Shown: positions 52,111-61,317, counted from the first letter of the stretch. The stretch: DNA of 64,000 bases from an uncultured Blautia sp. (GCA_946557785.1 CAMNTH010000001.1:62001-126000); one strand, 5' to 3'. The notes: generated by a model not told the origin, from the sequence alone. Numbers and translations: made by a program.

Positions 52111-52126
52111 CATTTATAGGAAACTC

Positions 52127-53149
52127 TTATTTGACCGGAGGAGCAGACGTACTCTGCCGTTCCATGATCTCATAAGGGAATAGGATTTTAATATGTTTCT
52201 CATGGCCGCCTTCAATACGGTCAATGAGTATTTTAGCTGCCATCCGCCCCATTTCTTCTAAAGGAATGTGTACAGTGGTCAGCATGGGGGTTAAGTATTG
52301 TGCAGTGTCAATATCATCAATACCTGTAAGCGATACATCTTCCGGAATACGAAGACCGTGCTCTGTGATTGCTCTCATGGCGCCGATAGCGGTAATATCA
52401 TCTGCGCAGAAGAATGCGGTGGCATCGCATCCGCTGTCCAGAAGACGGCAGACGCCTTTATATCCTTCCTCTGTGGACTGAATGATATCTGCAATATTTT
52501 TTTGATCAACAGGGATTCCTGCATCGGATAATGCTCTGCAGTAGCCTGTATAGCGGTTTTCATTCATGGTTTCGCCTACATAGGCAATTTTTTTGTGTCC
52601 CTGGTTTAAAAGAAAGGTTACAACATCATAACTGATATTTTCACCATCACATATGATCTGGTCATATTTGGCGTCCAGATTATTCAAACCTGTATAGACT
52701 ACATACTGAAAATGTTTTTTTAAAAATTTCAGAAGCTGTTTATCGCAGCGTCCAAGAACAGAGATCCCGTCAATTTCATTGGCTGCAATTAGCTGCAAAG
52801 TAAGGGGGTCATCAATATCATAAGCAGAAAAAGTATATTTCAAAATATAATTGTGGCGGAAAGCCTCTTTTTCAATGCTTCTGGCAAGGGTAGAGAAGAA
52901 AAAGTCAGATTCTCCATCAGGTACACGGGCAAAAAGACAAGCAATGGAACGCAAAGGTTCTGGGGAAAAAGATTCCTGCGATTCCCTGGGATTTTTTACT
53001 GCGTGTTTGGGAATATAGTTTTTGCGTTTGGCGATTTCCCAGATACGATCCTGAACCTCTTTGCTGGCAGGGTTTTTAGTGCTTTGATTTATAACGCGTG
53101 ATACTGTTGAAATAGATACGCCGGCTTCGATTGCGATTTCTTTAAGCAT
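52127..53149 (-). CDS. LacI-family transcriptional regulator 1
   Basis: A 340-residue repressor. N-terminal helix-turn-helix MLKEIAIEAGVSISTVSRVI, hinge near residue 55, and a periplasmic-binding-like effector domain (CDGENISYDVVTFL, GIDDIDTAQYLTPMLTTVHIP). It is closely similar to the regulator at 62383, a paralogue at the other end of the cluster. The ATG at 53149 follows AAAGGAGGTTGC; an upstream TTG lies inside that site. It is divergent from the exporter gene across a CAAACGTTTG palindrome. Confidence 0.93.
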   Translation of the reverse strand: MLKEIAIEAGVSISTVSRVINQSTKNPASKEVQDRIWEIAKRKNYIPKHAVKNPRESQESFSPEPLRSIACLFARVPDGESDFFFSTLARSIEKEAFRHNYILKYTFSAYDIDDPLTLQLIAANEIDGISVLGRCDKQLLKFLKKHFQYVVYTGLNNLDAKYDQIICDGENISYDVVTFLLNQGHKKIAYVGETMNENRYTGYCRALSDAGIPVDQKNIADIIQSTEEGYKGVCRLLDSGCDATAFFCADDITAIGAMRAITEHGLRIPEDVSLTGIDDIDTAQYLTPMLTTVHIPLEEMGRMAAKILIDRIEGGHEKHIKILFPYEIMERQSTSAPPVK

Positions 53150-53286
53150 TATAAGCAACCTCCTTTTTAAGACATATTAACATCATAAAATATTTCAGCA
53201 GTAATGCCTGAGAAAACATATCTTAAGTATAACTTATTTTTAACCGGGAATATAGATAAAACTCAGAAAATGTACAAAATAAAAGT

Positions 53287-53296
53287 CAAACGTTTG
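53287..53296. promoter_or_regulatory. LacI-type operator, copy 1
   Basis: CAAACGTTTG palindrome followed by CTCA, 138 nt upstream of the LacI start and 121 nt before the exporter. The exporter -10 TATAAT is at 53332-53337. Confidence 0.6.
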
Positions 53297-53417
53297 CTCA
53301 GATATTAAGTGCTTTTCCAAAAGTACGTTGATATAATAAAATCATAAAACTATGAAAAGGAAACATAAAACGGAAACATAAAACGGAAAAACAGCAGTAA
53401 CAACGGGGGGAATAAAT

Positions 53418-54212
53418 ATGGGGATTTATTTATATGTAATATTTCTTGGAGTGAGCTTTTGTGCTTCTGTTGCAGGAGCGATCTGTGGAATAGGAGGCGG
53501 AGTGCTGATCAAACCTTTGCTGGATGCATTTGGGGTTTTAAGCGTCGCTTCCGTCAGCTTCTTATCAGGATGTACAGTGCTTTCCATGTCGTTTTATTCC
53601 GTGATCAAGGCCAAAAGAAGCGGGGATTCCCTGGTAGATGTGAAAACCGGGACGCCTCTTGCATTGGGGGCGGCTCTTGGCGGAGTGGCAGGAAAGATGA
53701 TGTTTCAGTTCCTTTCAGATCTTTCCGGCAACAAGGATAAAGTGGGGGCTATACAAGCTGTGTGTTTACTGTTGATTACCTTTGGAACCATGGCTTATAC
53801 GCTGAAAAAGGACAAAATAAAAACACACCATGTGGAAAACGTAATTGCCTGCGGAATGATCGGTGTGATACTGGGAATCTGTTCTTCTTTTCTTGGAATA
53901 GGAGGCGGGCCGATTAATCTTGTGGTACTTTTCTTTTTCTTTTCTATGGACACGAAAACCGCTGCCCAGAATTCACTGTATATTATTTTGTTTTCGCAGA
54001 TTACAAGTCTGCTGAATACGATCATAACAGGAACAGTTCCGGAATTTACCGCAGGTCTTTTGATCCTGATGGTAGGAGGCGGTATTCTGGGAGGAATGAT
54101 GGGACGCAGGATTAACAAAAAGATCGACGGAGAAACCGTAAATAAGCTATTTATAGGATTGATGATAATCATTATGTTTATTTGCGTCTATAATATTTAC
54201 CGTTTGTGGTAA
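53418..54212 (+). CDS. TauE/SafE family anion/sulfonate exporter
   Basis: An integral membrane protein of 264 residues with about eight helices. The internal repeat marks the family: GAICGIGGGVLIKPLLDAFG in the first half and GICSSFLGIGGGPINLVVLFF in the second. TauE/SafE proteins export sulfite, sulfoacetate or other sulfonates, and some carry other anions. GGGGGGAAT precedes the ATG. It stands alone between two operator-like sites and may export a C2-C3 sulfonate end product of the cluster (inference). Confidence 0.9.
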   Translation: MGIYLYVIFLGVSFCASVAGAICGIGGGVLIKPLLDAFGVLSVASVSFLSGCTVLSMSFYSVIKAKRSGDSLVDVKTGTPLALGAALGGVAGKMMFQFLSDLSGNKDKVGAIQAVCLLLITFGTMAYTLKKDKIKTHHVENVIACGMIGVILGICSSFLGIGGGPINLVVLFFFFSMDTKTAAQNSLYIILFSQITSLLNTIITGTVPEFTAGLLILMVGGGILGGMMGRRINKKIDGETVNKLFIGLMIIIMFICVYNIYRLW

Positions 54213-54215
54213 AGT

Positions 54216-54227
54216 AAACGTTTGCGT
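54216..54227. promoter_or_regulatory. LacI-type operator, copy 2
   Basis: AAACGTTTGCGT immediately after the exporter stop codon, sharing AACGTTTG with the other copies. Confidence 0.5.
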
Positions 54228-54287
54228 TAAGACAGAGTGGATTTTTAGGCAAAAACAGCAAATAATTAGTAAAATTGAAGAAAATAT

Positions 54288-54338
54288 AAAAACAAAGAGG
54301 TTAAAAGCGGGAATAACTTTTAGCTTCTTTGTTTTTTT
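54288..54338 (+). terminator. Terminator after exporter
   Basis: AAAAACAAAG-agg... / CTTTGTTTTTT outer stem with an inner AAAAG / CTTTT stem, ending in a T-run. Confidence 0.75.
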
Positions 54339-54430
54339 ATTGAAGATTTTGGAGGCTGCTATGGACATGAAAAAAGGAATATATGGAAAATAGACAAAAA
54401 ACAGGTGTGCAAATTATATAAAACATACAG

Positions 54431-54444
54431 ACAACGTTTGGGTT
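54431..54444. promoter_or_regulatory. LacI-type operator, copy 3
   Basis: ACAACGTTTGGGTT about 130 nt before the phosphofructokinase start, in the region where its promoter must lie. Confidence 0.6.
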
Positions 54445-54574
54445 AAATTGGCTTTTCTTTTGAGGAAAATATGTTAAGATGAATATACAAAGTGAAATTA
54501 AACAAAACAAGAGAGAGTAAGTACAGACGTTAGTGAAAAGTGCACAAAGTCAGGATGGAAAGGAAAATCAGAAC

Positions 54575-55741
54575 ATGTCACAGAATGTATTGGTGGTACA
54601 TGGAGGTGGACCTACAGCGGTAATCAATGCATCCCTTTACGGGGTAATTGAAGAAGCAAAAAGAAATCCGGAAGTTGGAAAAGTATATGGTGCCATTGGA
54701 GGAACGGGCGCAATTTTTTCTGAAAATTTTTTGGATTTGACCTCTTTTGGGGAGGAAAAATTAAAACTTCTTTTGCATACGCCAGCTTCAGCAATTGGTT
54801 CTTCCAGATATCCTCTATATGAAGATGATTATGAAAGAATGGTGGATATTTTCCGCAAATATGATATTAAATATGTTTTGCTAAATGGCGGAAATGGGAC
54901 GATGGATGCATGCGGTCATATTTATGATGCATGTAAGGATTATGATATCCGGGTGGTGGGTATCCCCAAAACTATAGATAATGATATTGCAATGACCGAC
55001 CATTCTCCTGGATACGGAAGCGCAGCAAGATTTATTGCGGCCGCTGCGCAGGAAGTGGGGGAGGATGTAAAGTCTCTTCCGATACATGTTTGTATTATGG
55101 AGGCCATGGGAAGAAACGCCGGATGGATTACGGCTGCTTCTGCACTGGCAAGAAGAAAGCAGGGAGATGCTCCCCATTTAATCTACCTTCCGGAGAGAAA
55201 TTTTAATGAAGATGAGTTTCTTGAGGATGTGTCCAGACTTCAAAAAGAACAGGGCGGAGTTCTTGTTCTGGTAAGTGAGGGACTTCACGATGCGAATGGA
55301 GAATCCATTGTTCCTCCCATCTTTAAAACAGACAGGGCTGTTTATTATGGAGACGTAAGTTCTCATCTTGCCAACCTGGTGGTTAAGAAGCTGGGAATAA
55401 AAGCAAGAAGTGAAAAACCTGGTTTATGCGGGAGAGCTTCCGCAGCGCTTCAGTCCCCTGTAGATAGGGAGGAAGCAAGACTTGCAGGAGCACAGGCATT
55501 AAGAAGTGCTGCCAAAGGAGCCAGCGGGGTTATGATTGGCTTTGAGCGTATTCCGGGAAGTGCTTACCAGATGCAGACGAAGCTGGTACCTATTAAAGAG
55601 GTAATGCTGTATGAACGGAAAATGCCGGACAGCTTTATCAACCATAGAGGCAATGATGTAACACAGGAATTTGTGGACTGGTGCAGACCTCTTATAGGAG
55701 AAGAACTTCCGGAATTTCTGAATTTCAAAGATTATGTTTAG
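54575..55741 (+). CDS. Phosphofructokinase-family sugar-phosphate kinase
   Basis: A 388-residue member of the PfkA family, phosphorylating C1 of fructose 6-phosphate or an analogue. The N-terminal nucleotide loop is VVHGGGPTAVINAS rather than GGDAPGMN. The second motif is LNGGNGT. The catalytic motif is IPKTIDNDIAMTD. Lys in PKTIDND is typical of pyrophosphate-dependent or mixed enzymes, while Gly in GGNGT is typical of ATP enzymes, so the donor is undecided. The ATG at 54575 follows GGAAAGGA; an upstream GTG at 54533 lacks a good site. It is a paralogue dedicated to this cluster. Confidence 0.88.
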   Translation: MSQNVLVVHGGGPTAVINASLYGVIEEAKRNPEVGKVYGAIGGTGAIFSENFLDLTSFGEEKLKLLLHTPASAIGSSRYPLYEDDYERMVDIFRKYDIKYVLLNGGNGTMDACGHIYDACKDYDIRVVGIPKTIDNDIAMTDHSPGYGSAARFIAAAAQEVGEDVKSLPIHVCIMEAMGRNAGWITAASALARRKQGDAPHLIYLPERNFNEDEFLEDVSRLQKEQGGVLVLVSEGLHDANGESIVPPIFKTDRAVYYGDVSSHLANLVVKKLGIKARSEKPGLCGRASAALQSPVDREEARLAGAQALRSAAKGASGVMIGFERIPGSAYQMQTKLVPIKEVMLYERKMPDSFINHRGNDVTQEFVDWCRPLIGEELPEFLNFKDYV

Positions 55742-55758
55742 AGAAGAGGTGAAAGGAA

Positions 55759-56595
55759 ATGAAACATATCTACCTGAATTTGAAAAGATTTGACATTCCT
55801 CTGGAGTTTGGAGGCGTAAACAGAATCGCGCCTATTGATCAGTGGGGACAATACATCATAGAAAATGTTCAGGACGGACTGGATGCTTATGACTGTTCCC
55901 TGGTGGAGTTTACTTTGTTTTTTCCGGAACTTCATTTGCTTGATGCCATAAGAAGCCGCAGGGAGGGAAGCTCCTTAAAAATCGGAAGTCAGGGTGTATT
56001 CCGGCAGGATACTTCCGTTGGCGGGAATTTTGGTGCCTTTACATGCGGACGCACAGCAAATGCTATGAAAGCAGCGGGATGTACAGCAGTGCTGATCGGA
56101 CATTGCGAAGAGCGGAAAGATAAACTGGGAATTATGCAGGAGGCAGGCAAAGAAGATACAGATGCAGTAAACCGTATCTTAAATCAGGAAGTAAAAGCAG
56201 CGATTGAGGCAGGCCTTGATGTCCTTTACTGCATCGGTGAAAATGCCCAGGAACAGGATCACTGGCAGGAAGTTCTGGAAAAGCAGGTCCGCATAGGACT
56301 TGAAGGGGCGGATCTTAGCAAGGTAACTATTGCTTACGAGCCAATCTGGGCTATCGGTCCTGGAAAGACTCCCCCGGACGCACCATATATCCAGAAGATT
56401 GCAGCCTACATTAAAGAGATAAGCGGCGGACTTGATGTCGTTTATGGAGGAGGGTTAAAGACGGATAATGCCAAAATGCTTGCATCTATCCCGGAGATTG
56501 ACGGGGGATTAATTGCACTTACAAGGTTTTCCGGTGAAATTGGCTACTACCCGGACGAATATCTGGAGATAATCCGTACTTACCTGGATAAGTAA
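55759..56595 (+). CDS. Triosephosphate isomerase, divergent cluster copy
   Basis: A 278-residue TIM-barrel enzyme interconverting DHAP and glyceraldehyde 3-phosphate, or acting on a related triose. Active-site residues are in place: Asn and Lys in LNLKRF, His in IGHCEER, Glu in AYEPIWAIGPGKTPPD, and the phosphate loop VVYGGGLKTDN. The segments differ from housekeeping enzymes (GHCEER for GHSERR), and the protein is about 25 residues longer. AGAGGTGAAAGG precedes the ATG. It follows the kinase by 17 nt. Confidence 0.9.
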   Translation: MKHIYLNLKRFDIPLEFGGVNRIAPIDQWGQYIIENVQDGLDAYDCSLVEFTLFFPELHLLDAIRSRREGSSLKIGSQGVFRQDTSVGGNFGAFTCGRTANAMKAAGCTAVLIGHCEERKDKLGIMQEAGKEDTDAVNRILNQEVKAAIEAGLDVLYCIGENAQEQDHWQEVLEKQVRIGLEGADLSKVTIAYEPIWAIGPGKTPPDAPYIQKIAAYIKEISGGLDVVYGGGLKTDNAKMLASIPEIDGGLIALTRFSGEIGYYPDEYLEIIRTYLDK

Positions 56596-56620
56596 CAAAA
56601 ATGAATAAAGGAGAGTAACG

Positions 56621-57403
56621 ATGGAAAAAAAGAAAAAAAGTCTATTACAAACCATTCCGGGATGGGCCTGGGTACTCATTTCTCTTGCAGCAGCGATTCT
56701 GTTATGGTTTGCATTATCAATCAACCCGAAAACAGCACGAAGCTTCCCGTTTATCCCGGCTATTTTTGAAGCAGTAAAAAAAATGATGGACAATGGGGCG
56801 CTGGTGCAGGACTTCTGCAGTTCCATGATTTCAATCCTGGCAGGTTTTGCACTGGGATTTGTTACAGCAGTGCCGGTGGCTTTTTTGATGGCATGGTATC
56901 TGCCTGTAAGAGGAGTTCTGGAGCCATGGATTCAATTCATCCGTAATATCCCGCCTCTGGCATATGTACCGTTGGTTGTTATTACGGCAGGTGTAGGAAG
57001 AAAACCTCAAATCATCGTTATCTGGATCGCAACCTTCCTGATCATGACTGTTACGATTTATCAGGGTGTAAGAAATATTGACAATACTCTTGTAAAAGCA
57101 GCAAAGGTCCTGGGAGCAAAGGACAGGGATATTTTCATAAAGGTTATTTTTCCGGCAACAACGCCGTTTATTTTAACAGCAGTACGCCTTGGGATTTCTG
57201 TTGCCCTGACTACATTGATCGCGGCAGAAACGACAGGAGCCACTGCAGGTCTTGGAATGAGGATCCGATCTCTGGCCAACAGTTTTGAAACGGCAGGAAT
57301 GCTGATGTACATTATTATCATTGGCATTATTGGTCTGGTTATGGAAAAAATCATTAAGTTCTTGGAAGGAAGGTTAACAGGATGGCAGGAAAAGAGAGAG
57401 TAA
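56621..57403 (+). CDS. ABC transporter permease, SsuC/TauC type
   Basis: A 260-residue membrane protein with six helices, of the nitrate/sulfonate/taurine permease family. The family EAA motif is AAKVLGAKDRDIFIKVIFPATTPFI near residue 165. The conserved IPPLAYVPLVVI segment is present. AAAGGAGAG precedes the ATG. It overlaps the ATPase gene by 22 nt. The order permease, ATPase, binding protein is complete, so the importer is self-contained. Confidence 0.92.
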   Translation: MEKKKKSLLQTIPGWAWVLISLAAAILLWFALSINPKTARSFPFIPAIFEAVKKMMDNGALVQDFCSSMISILAGFALGFVTAVPVAFLMAWYLPVRGVLEPWIQFIRNIPPLAYVPLVVITAGVGRKPQIIVIWIATFLIMTVTIYQGVRNIDNTLVKAAKVLGAKDRDIFIKVIFPATTPFILTAVRLGISVALTTLIAAETTGATAGLGMRIRSLANSFETAGMLMYIIIIGIIGLVMEKIIKFLEGRLTGWQEKRE

Positions 57404-58173
57404 CAAAGCTTAAGATTGACAATGTGAAAAAGGTTTATAGTACCCGTAATGGTGAGATGACCGCTTTGAACGGAGTGAATCTGGATATTAAAGAAAACGA
57501 ATTTATCTGTGTGGTAGGGCCATCCGGATGTGGAAAATCCACCTTGCTGAATATTATTGCCGGATTGGATACGCCAAGCAGCGGTGCTGTATATATTGAT
57601 GACAGAAAGATTGAAGGAACCGGAACAGAACGAGGTGTTGTTTTCCAGCAGTATGCATTATTCCCCTGGCTGACTGTTCTTAAGAATGTTATGTTTGGCT
57701 TGAAGCTCCAGGGAAAAAGCGATGCAGAAGCCAAAGAGATTGCCATGAAATACATAAAAATGGTACAGCTTGAGGATTTTGTAAATCATTATCCAAAGGA
57801 ATTATCAGGAGGCATGAAGCAGAGGGTGGCCATTGCAAGGGCTTATGCCGTAAAGCCGGAAGTATTATTAATGGATGAGCCTTTCGGTGCGCTGGATGCC
57901 CAGACAAGGACTCAGCTTCAGACAGAGCTTTTGAAGACCTGGGAAAGTGAAAGAAAGACCTGCTTCTTCATTACTCATGATGTGGATGAAGCCATTATCC
58001 TTGCACAGAGGGTTATCATTATGAGCGCAAGACCGGGACGGATCAAAGAGATCGTAGATATTGATATTCCATATCCCCGTGATCAGGAAACAAAGATGAG
58101 CCCGCGTTTTATGGAGCTTAAGAACCATATCTGGAGCCAGGTATATCAGGAATATCTGGAAGTAAGAAAATAA
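57382..58173 (+). CDS. ABC transporter ATP-binding protein, SsuB/TauB type
   Basis: A 263-residue ATPase. Walker A GPSGCGKSTLL (near residue 50), Q-loop FQQYALFPWL, signature LSGGMKQRVAIARA, Walker B VLLMDEPFGALD and the switch His in FITHDVDEAI. GPSGCGKS and QYALFPWL are typical of the nitrate/sulfonate family. GGAAGGAAGG lies within the 22-nt overlap with the permease. It powers the importer. Confidence 0.95.
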   Translation: MAGKERVTKLKIDNVKKVYSTRNGEMTALNGVNLDIKENEFICVVGPSGCGKSTLLNIIAGLDTPSSGAVYIDDRKIEGTGTERGVVFQQYALFPWLTVLKNVMFGLKLQGKSDAEAKEIAMKYIKMVQLEDFVNHYPKELSGGMKQRVAIARAYAVKPEVLLMDEPFGALDAQTRTQLQTELLKTWESERKTCFFITHDVDEAIILAQRVIIMSARPGRIKEIVDIDIPYPRDQETKMSPRFMELKNHIWSQVYQEYLEVRK

Positions 58174-58227
58174 AAGAAATAAATGAAACCATAAATCAAA
58201 TTATATGAAAAGAAAGGACAAAGAAAA

Positions 58228-59235
58228 ATGAGAAAAACATGGAAAAAACTGGCGTCACTGGTGATGGCAACATCTATGGTTGTATGCGGCGGAGCAATGA
58301 CCGTAAGTGCAGAGGAGGCTTCTGCAGAAAAAGCAACAATAAACGTGGCTTATATGCCTGACTATGCAAGCTTAAGCGGATTGATTTCCGCAGTCGAACT
58401 TGGCTTTTTTGACGAAGAAAACCTGGAAATAGAGCTTACAGAATTTGCAGATGGACCTACCATCATTCAGGCAATGGAATCCGGTTCTATTGATGTTGGA
58501 TATATCGGACAGGGCGCTCATAAGCTTTGCATCAATGGACAGGCATCTATTTTTGCTCTTGCACATGTATCCAACGGCGATGCAGTGATCGGAAGCAAAG
58601 AAAAAGGAACTGATACGATTGAAGGATTAAAAGGCAAAACAATTGCTTATTCATCCGGTACGTCCAGTGAGGATATCCTGGTGAAAACTTTGACAAAAGC
58701 AGGGTTAACCATGGATGATATTACAGCTATGGATATGGATGCAACGAACATCGTAACTGCTATGCTTTCTGGAAGCGTTGATGCCTGCGCTACATGGGTA
58801 CCAAACTCACTTAAGATTCTTGAGGAAATGGGCGACGATGGAATCCAGCTTACAGATAACAAAACCTTTATTGACCAGACCGTTTCTCTTGCAAGCTGGA
58901 TCGCAATGCCTGCATATGCAGAAGAAAATCATGATCTCCTTGTAAGATTTGCAAGAGCACTTTACAAAGGATTTGATTATCGTGCAGACCACAGCCATGA
59001 CGATGAAGTATGCGGATGGATCGCAGATAAAATCAAACTTGAAAAGCAAACTCTTCTTGATCAGGTAAATGTTGCTGACTGGACTACAAGCGACTTTATC
59101 AGAAATAATATGGATGATGTAAAAGGTTACTATGAACTTCAGCAGGTATCATTTGTTGAAAACGGAAGCTGTGAGGAAACACCGGTGGAGAATTATGTGT
59201 TCTTTGACATTATGGAAGAGGCTTGCGCAGAATAA
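58228..59235 (+). CDS. ABC transporter substrate-binding protein, SsuA/TauA type
   Basis: A 335-residue periplasmic-type binding protein of the NMT1/sulfonate class. The signal peptide ends near VSA-EE; the cysteine in MVVCGG does not fit a lipobox. The NMT1 signature is NVAYMPDYASLSGLISAVELGFF, with GYIGQGAHKLCI and ATWVPNSLKI further on. AGAAAGGACAAAG precedes the ATG. Homologues bind sulfonates, nitrate, thiamine precursors or riboflavin, so the substrate remains open; the exporter nearby hints at a sulfonate. Confidence 0.88.
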   Translation: MRKTWKKLASLVMATSMVVCGGAMTVSAEEASAEKATINVAYMPDYASLSGLISAVELGFFDEENLEIELTEFADGPTIIQAMESGSIDVGYIGQGAHKLCINGQASIFALAHVSNGDAVIGSKEKGTDTIEGLKGKTIAYSSGTSSEDILVKTLTKAGLTMDDITAMDMDATNIVTAMLSGSVDACATWVPNSLKILEEMGDDGIQLTDNKTFIDQTVSLASWIAMPAYAEENHDLLVRFARALYKGFDYRADHSHDDEVCGWIADKIKLEKQTLLDQVNVADWTTSDFIRNNMDDVKGYYELQQVSFVENGSCEETPVENYVFFDIMEEACAE

Positions 59236-59266
59236 TTCAGAAATTTGTGCGGAATAATTCAGAAAT
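59230..59266 (+). repeat. Short tandem duplication spanning the stop codon
   Basis: GAATAATTCAGAAAT at 59230-59244 recurs at 59252-59266, 22 bp apart. The first copy contains the TAA of the binding-protein gene. Confidence 0.7.
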
Positions 59267-59273
59267 AGGACGG

Positions 59274-59309
59274 AAGATTGCACAGGCAGAAATGTCTGTG
59301 TAATCTTTA
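59274..59309 (+). terminator. Hairpin after the ABC genes
   Basis: AAGATT-g-CACAG / CTGTG-t-AATCTT stem with short T tail, possible weak terminator before the LacI gene. Confidence 0.4.
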
Positions 59310-59315
59310 AAAAAA

Positions 59316-59333
59316 TATACACTCGTGTGTATA
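59316..59333. promoter_or_regulatory. Palindromic operator before LacI regulator 2
   Basis: TATACAC-tcgt-GTGTATA perfect palindrome, 37 nt upstream of the regulator start. It differs from the AACGTTTG sites and is a candidate autoregulatory operator. Confidence 0.55.
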
Positions 59334-59370
59334 TAAAGCTATTTTATATAGTTTTCTGGAGATCAAAACA

Positions 59371-60384
59371 ATGGAAAAAATAAGAAAAGCAACAAGGAAA
59401 GATGTGGCAGCAGAAGCAGGGGTATCGGAAACGATTGTCTCCTATGTATTAAATGAAAATCGCTATGTAAAAAAGGAAAAAAGACAGCGTGTACTTGATG
59501 CAGTGGAGAAGCTTCAATATCAGCCGAATCATCTTGCCAGGGCTCTTCATGGAAAAGGCAGCTTACAGATTTTATTTATTGCAGAGGAATTAAGCAGCGG
59601 CTATTTTTCCAAAATGGTCAGCCAGATGAGCAGAGATGCTTACAGACAGGGGTATATGATTTCACTTTGTGAGAGTCAGGAAGAGGATGAATTTGTAAGC
59701 CACATCTTAAGCAGACAGTTTGACGGATTGTTTGTCAGTGCATCCGGTGTAACGGACACACAGCTTCAGCTATTGGTGAGATCAGGCATCCCCATGGTAG
59801 TATTTCGAAACCGGGAAATACCCTGTGAGATTCCGGGAAGTATTCTGGTGGATACAGGGCTTTATGAAGGAAGCCGTGCCTGTGTCAGATATCTGGCTGA
59901 CAATGGGTGCAGAAAATTGGTTTATCTGGATAAGCTGGGGAAAAGGAATGAAGGTGATCTGCATTTCAGGGGATTTATGGACGGAATCAGGGAATCCGGG
60001 CTTACGTTTACGAAAAAACAGCATATTTCAGGCTGTGAGGATATTGAGGGAATGATGAACAAGCTTCAGAGATTACTGGAAACAGATCCTGCTGTGGATG
60101 CTGTGGCTGCACGGTACGATGACCTGGCTGCCGCTGCCCTTTTGGCAGCAGGAAGGGCAGGGCGAAGGGTTCCGGAAGATTTGTCAGTGACCGGTTTTGA
60201 CAATGACTTTATCAGCAGCTATGTAAATCCGTCCCTTACTACTGTGGAAATTCAAAAAGAAGAAGTTGGAAGGGCTGCAATGGAAGCGCTTCTGGCATTG
60301 ATCAGGAAAGAAGATCATGATGGTCAGATAAAATTTTGTACGAAATTAATCCTTCGGGAAAGCACAAGGAAGAATCAAAAATAA
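59371..60384 (+). CDS. LacI-family transcriptional regulator 2
   Basis: A 337-residue repressor, not closely related to the two flanking LacI paralogues. HTH: TRKDVAAEAGVSETIVSYVLN. The effector domain includes DGLFVSASG and SVTGFDNDFISSYVNPSLTTVEI. TGGAGATC is a weak ribosome binding site. It leads a three-gene set with the aldolase and SIS protein and probably responds to a pathway intermediate. Confidence 0.9.
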   Translation: MEKIRKATRKDVAAEAGVSETIVSYVLNENRYVKKEKRQRVLDAVEKLQYQPNHLARALHGKGSLQILFIAEELSSGYFSKMVSQMSRDAYRQGYMISLCESQEEDEFVSHILSRQFDGLFVSASGVTDTQLQLLVRSGIPMVVFRNREIPCEIPGSILVDTGLYEGSRACVRYLADNGCRKLVYLDKLGKRNEGDLHFRGFMDGIRESGLTFTKKQHISGCEDIEGMMNKLQRLLETDPAVDAVAARYDDLAAAALLAAGRAGRRVPEDLSVTGFDNDFISSYVNPSLTTVEIQKEEVGRAAMEALLALIRKEDHDGQIKFCTKLILRESTRKNQK

Positions 60385-60416
60385 AACTTGCAGGAGCAAG
60401 AGAAGGAAGTGTTGAG

Positions 60417-61268
60417 ATGCTGGTCACAAGCAAAGAAATGTTAGAAAAAGCCCGAAAGGAGCACTATGCGGTTCCGGCGATGAATACCCAGGGCGGAAAT
60501 TATGATATTATCTGGGCAATCTGCAGGGCAGCAAAGGAGATGCATTCCCCGGTAATCCTGGCACACTACGTGGCAACGGGGGCATATTCCGGAGATGACT
60601 GGTTTGTGGAAGTTTGTAAATGGTGTGCAAACAAAGTGAGCGTACCCATTGCCGTTCATCTGGATCATGGAGACAGTTTTGATATTTGTATGAAATCTCT
60701 GAAAAATGGCTTTACATCTTTAATGATTGATGGTTCTGCAAAACCGATAGAAGAAAATGCAAGACTGACCAATGAGGTGATCAATACAGCCAGATGCTTC
60801 GGCGTACCTGTAGAAGCAGAGATCGGAGAGCTTCTGCGCTTGGATGACGAGGGTGTTCAGCAGGAAAATAAAAATGTGGCAGATCCTGAGCAGGTCCGCA
60901 GATTTTTGGGACTGTGCCAGCCGGATTCCCTGGCCATCGGAATCGGAAATGCCCACGGATATTATAAAGGAGAACCGGATATCAAGCTGGATGTTCTTGA
61001 TGAAGTAAGAAGGTTTACAGATATTCCCCTTGTACTTCATGGATGTACAGGAATGAGAGAAGAGATTATCAAAGAGGCCATACGGCTTGGTGTGGCAAAG
61101 ATCAATTTTGGAACGGAAATCCGCTACAAATATGTAGAGCATTACCAGGAAGCATTAAAGACCAATCATCAGGGACATTCCTGGAAATTATCACAGATGG
61201 CAAACGATGCCCTTACAGAAGACATTAAGAAAATTATCCGCCTGGCAGGCTCAGAAGGAAAAGCGTGA
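60417..61268 (+). CDS. Class II fructose-bisphosphate/tagatose-type aldolase
   Basis: A 283-residue zinc aldolase cleaving a ketose 1,6-bisphosphate-type substrate to DHAP plus an aldehyde. Zinc ligands are His in VAVHLDHGD-like LDHGD, Glu in VEAEIGELL, His in GNAHGYYKG and His in LVLHGCTG. Phosphate-binding loops are GNAHG and KINFGTEIR. It fits the GatY/KbaY/FbaA group by length. AGAAGGAAGTG precedes the ATG at 60417; longer frames overlap the regulator. The aldehyde product is unknown. Confidence 0.9.
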   Translation: MLVTSKEMLEKARKEHYAVPAMNTQGGNYDIIWAICRAAKEMHSPVILAHYVATGAYSGDDWFVEVCKWCANKVSVPIAVHLDHGDSFDICMKSLKNGFTSLMIDGSAKPIEENARLTNEVINTARCFGVPVEAEIGELLRLDDEGVQQENKNVADPEQVRRFLGLCQPDSLAIGIGNAHGYYKGEPDIKLDVLDEVRRFTDIPLVLHGCTGMREEIIKEAIRLGVAKINFGTEIRYKYVEHYQEALKTNHQGHSWKLSQMANDALTEDIKKIIRLAGSEGKA

Positions 61269-61317
61269 AGATTAAACACATATAAATCAAACATATAAAA
61301 TCAGGAGGAAATGAATC

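Noticed and set aside
51972-52175. Possible 67-residue gene between NACHT and LacI
   Set aside because: No ribosome binding site, it overlaps the LacI 3' end and contains the terminator hairpin, and the composition is not protein-like.
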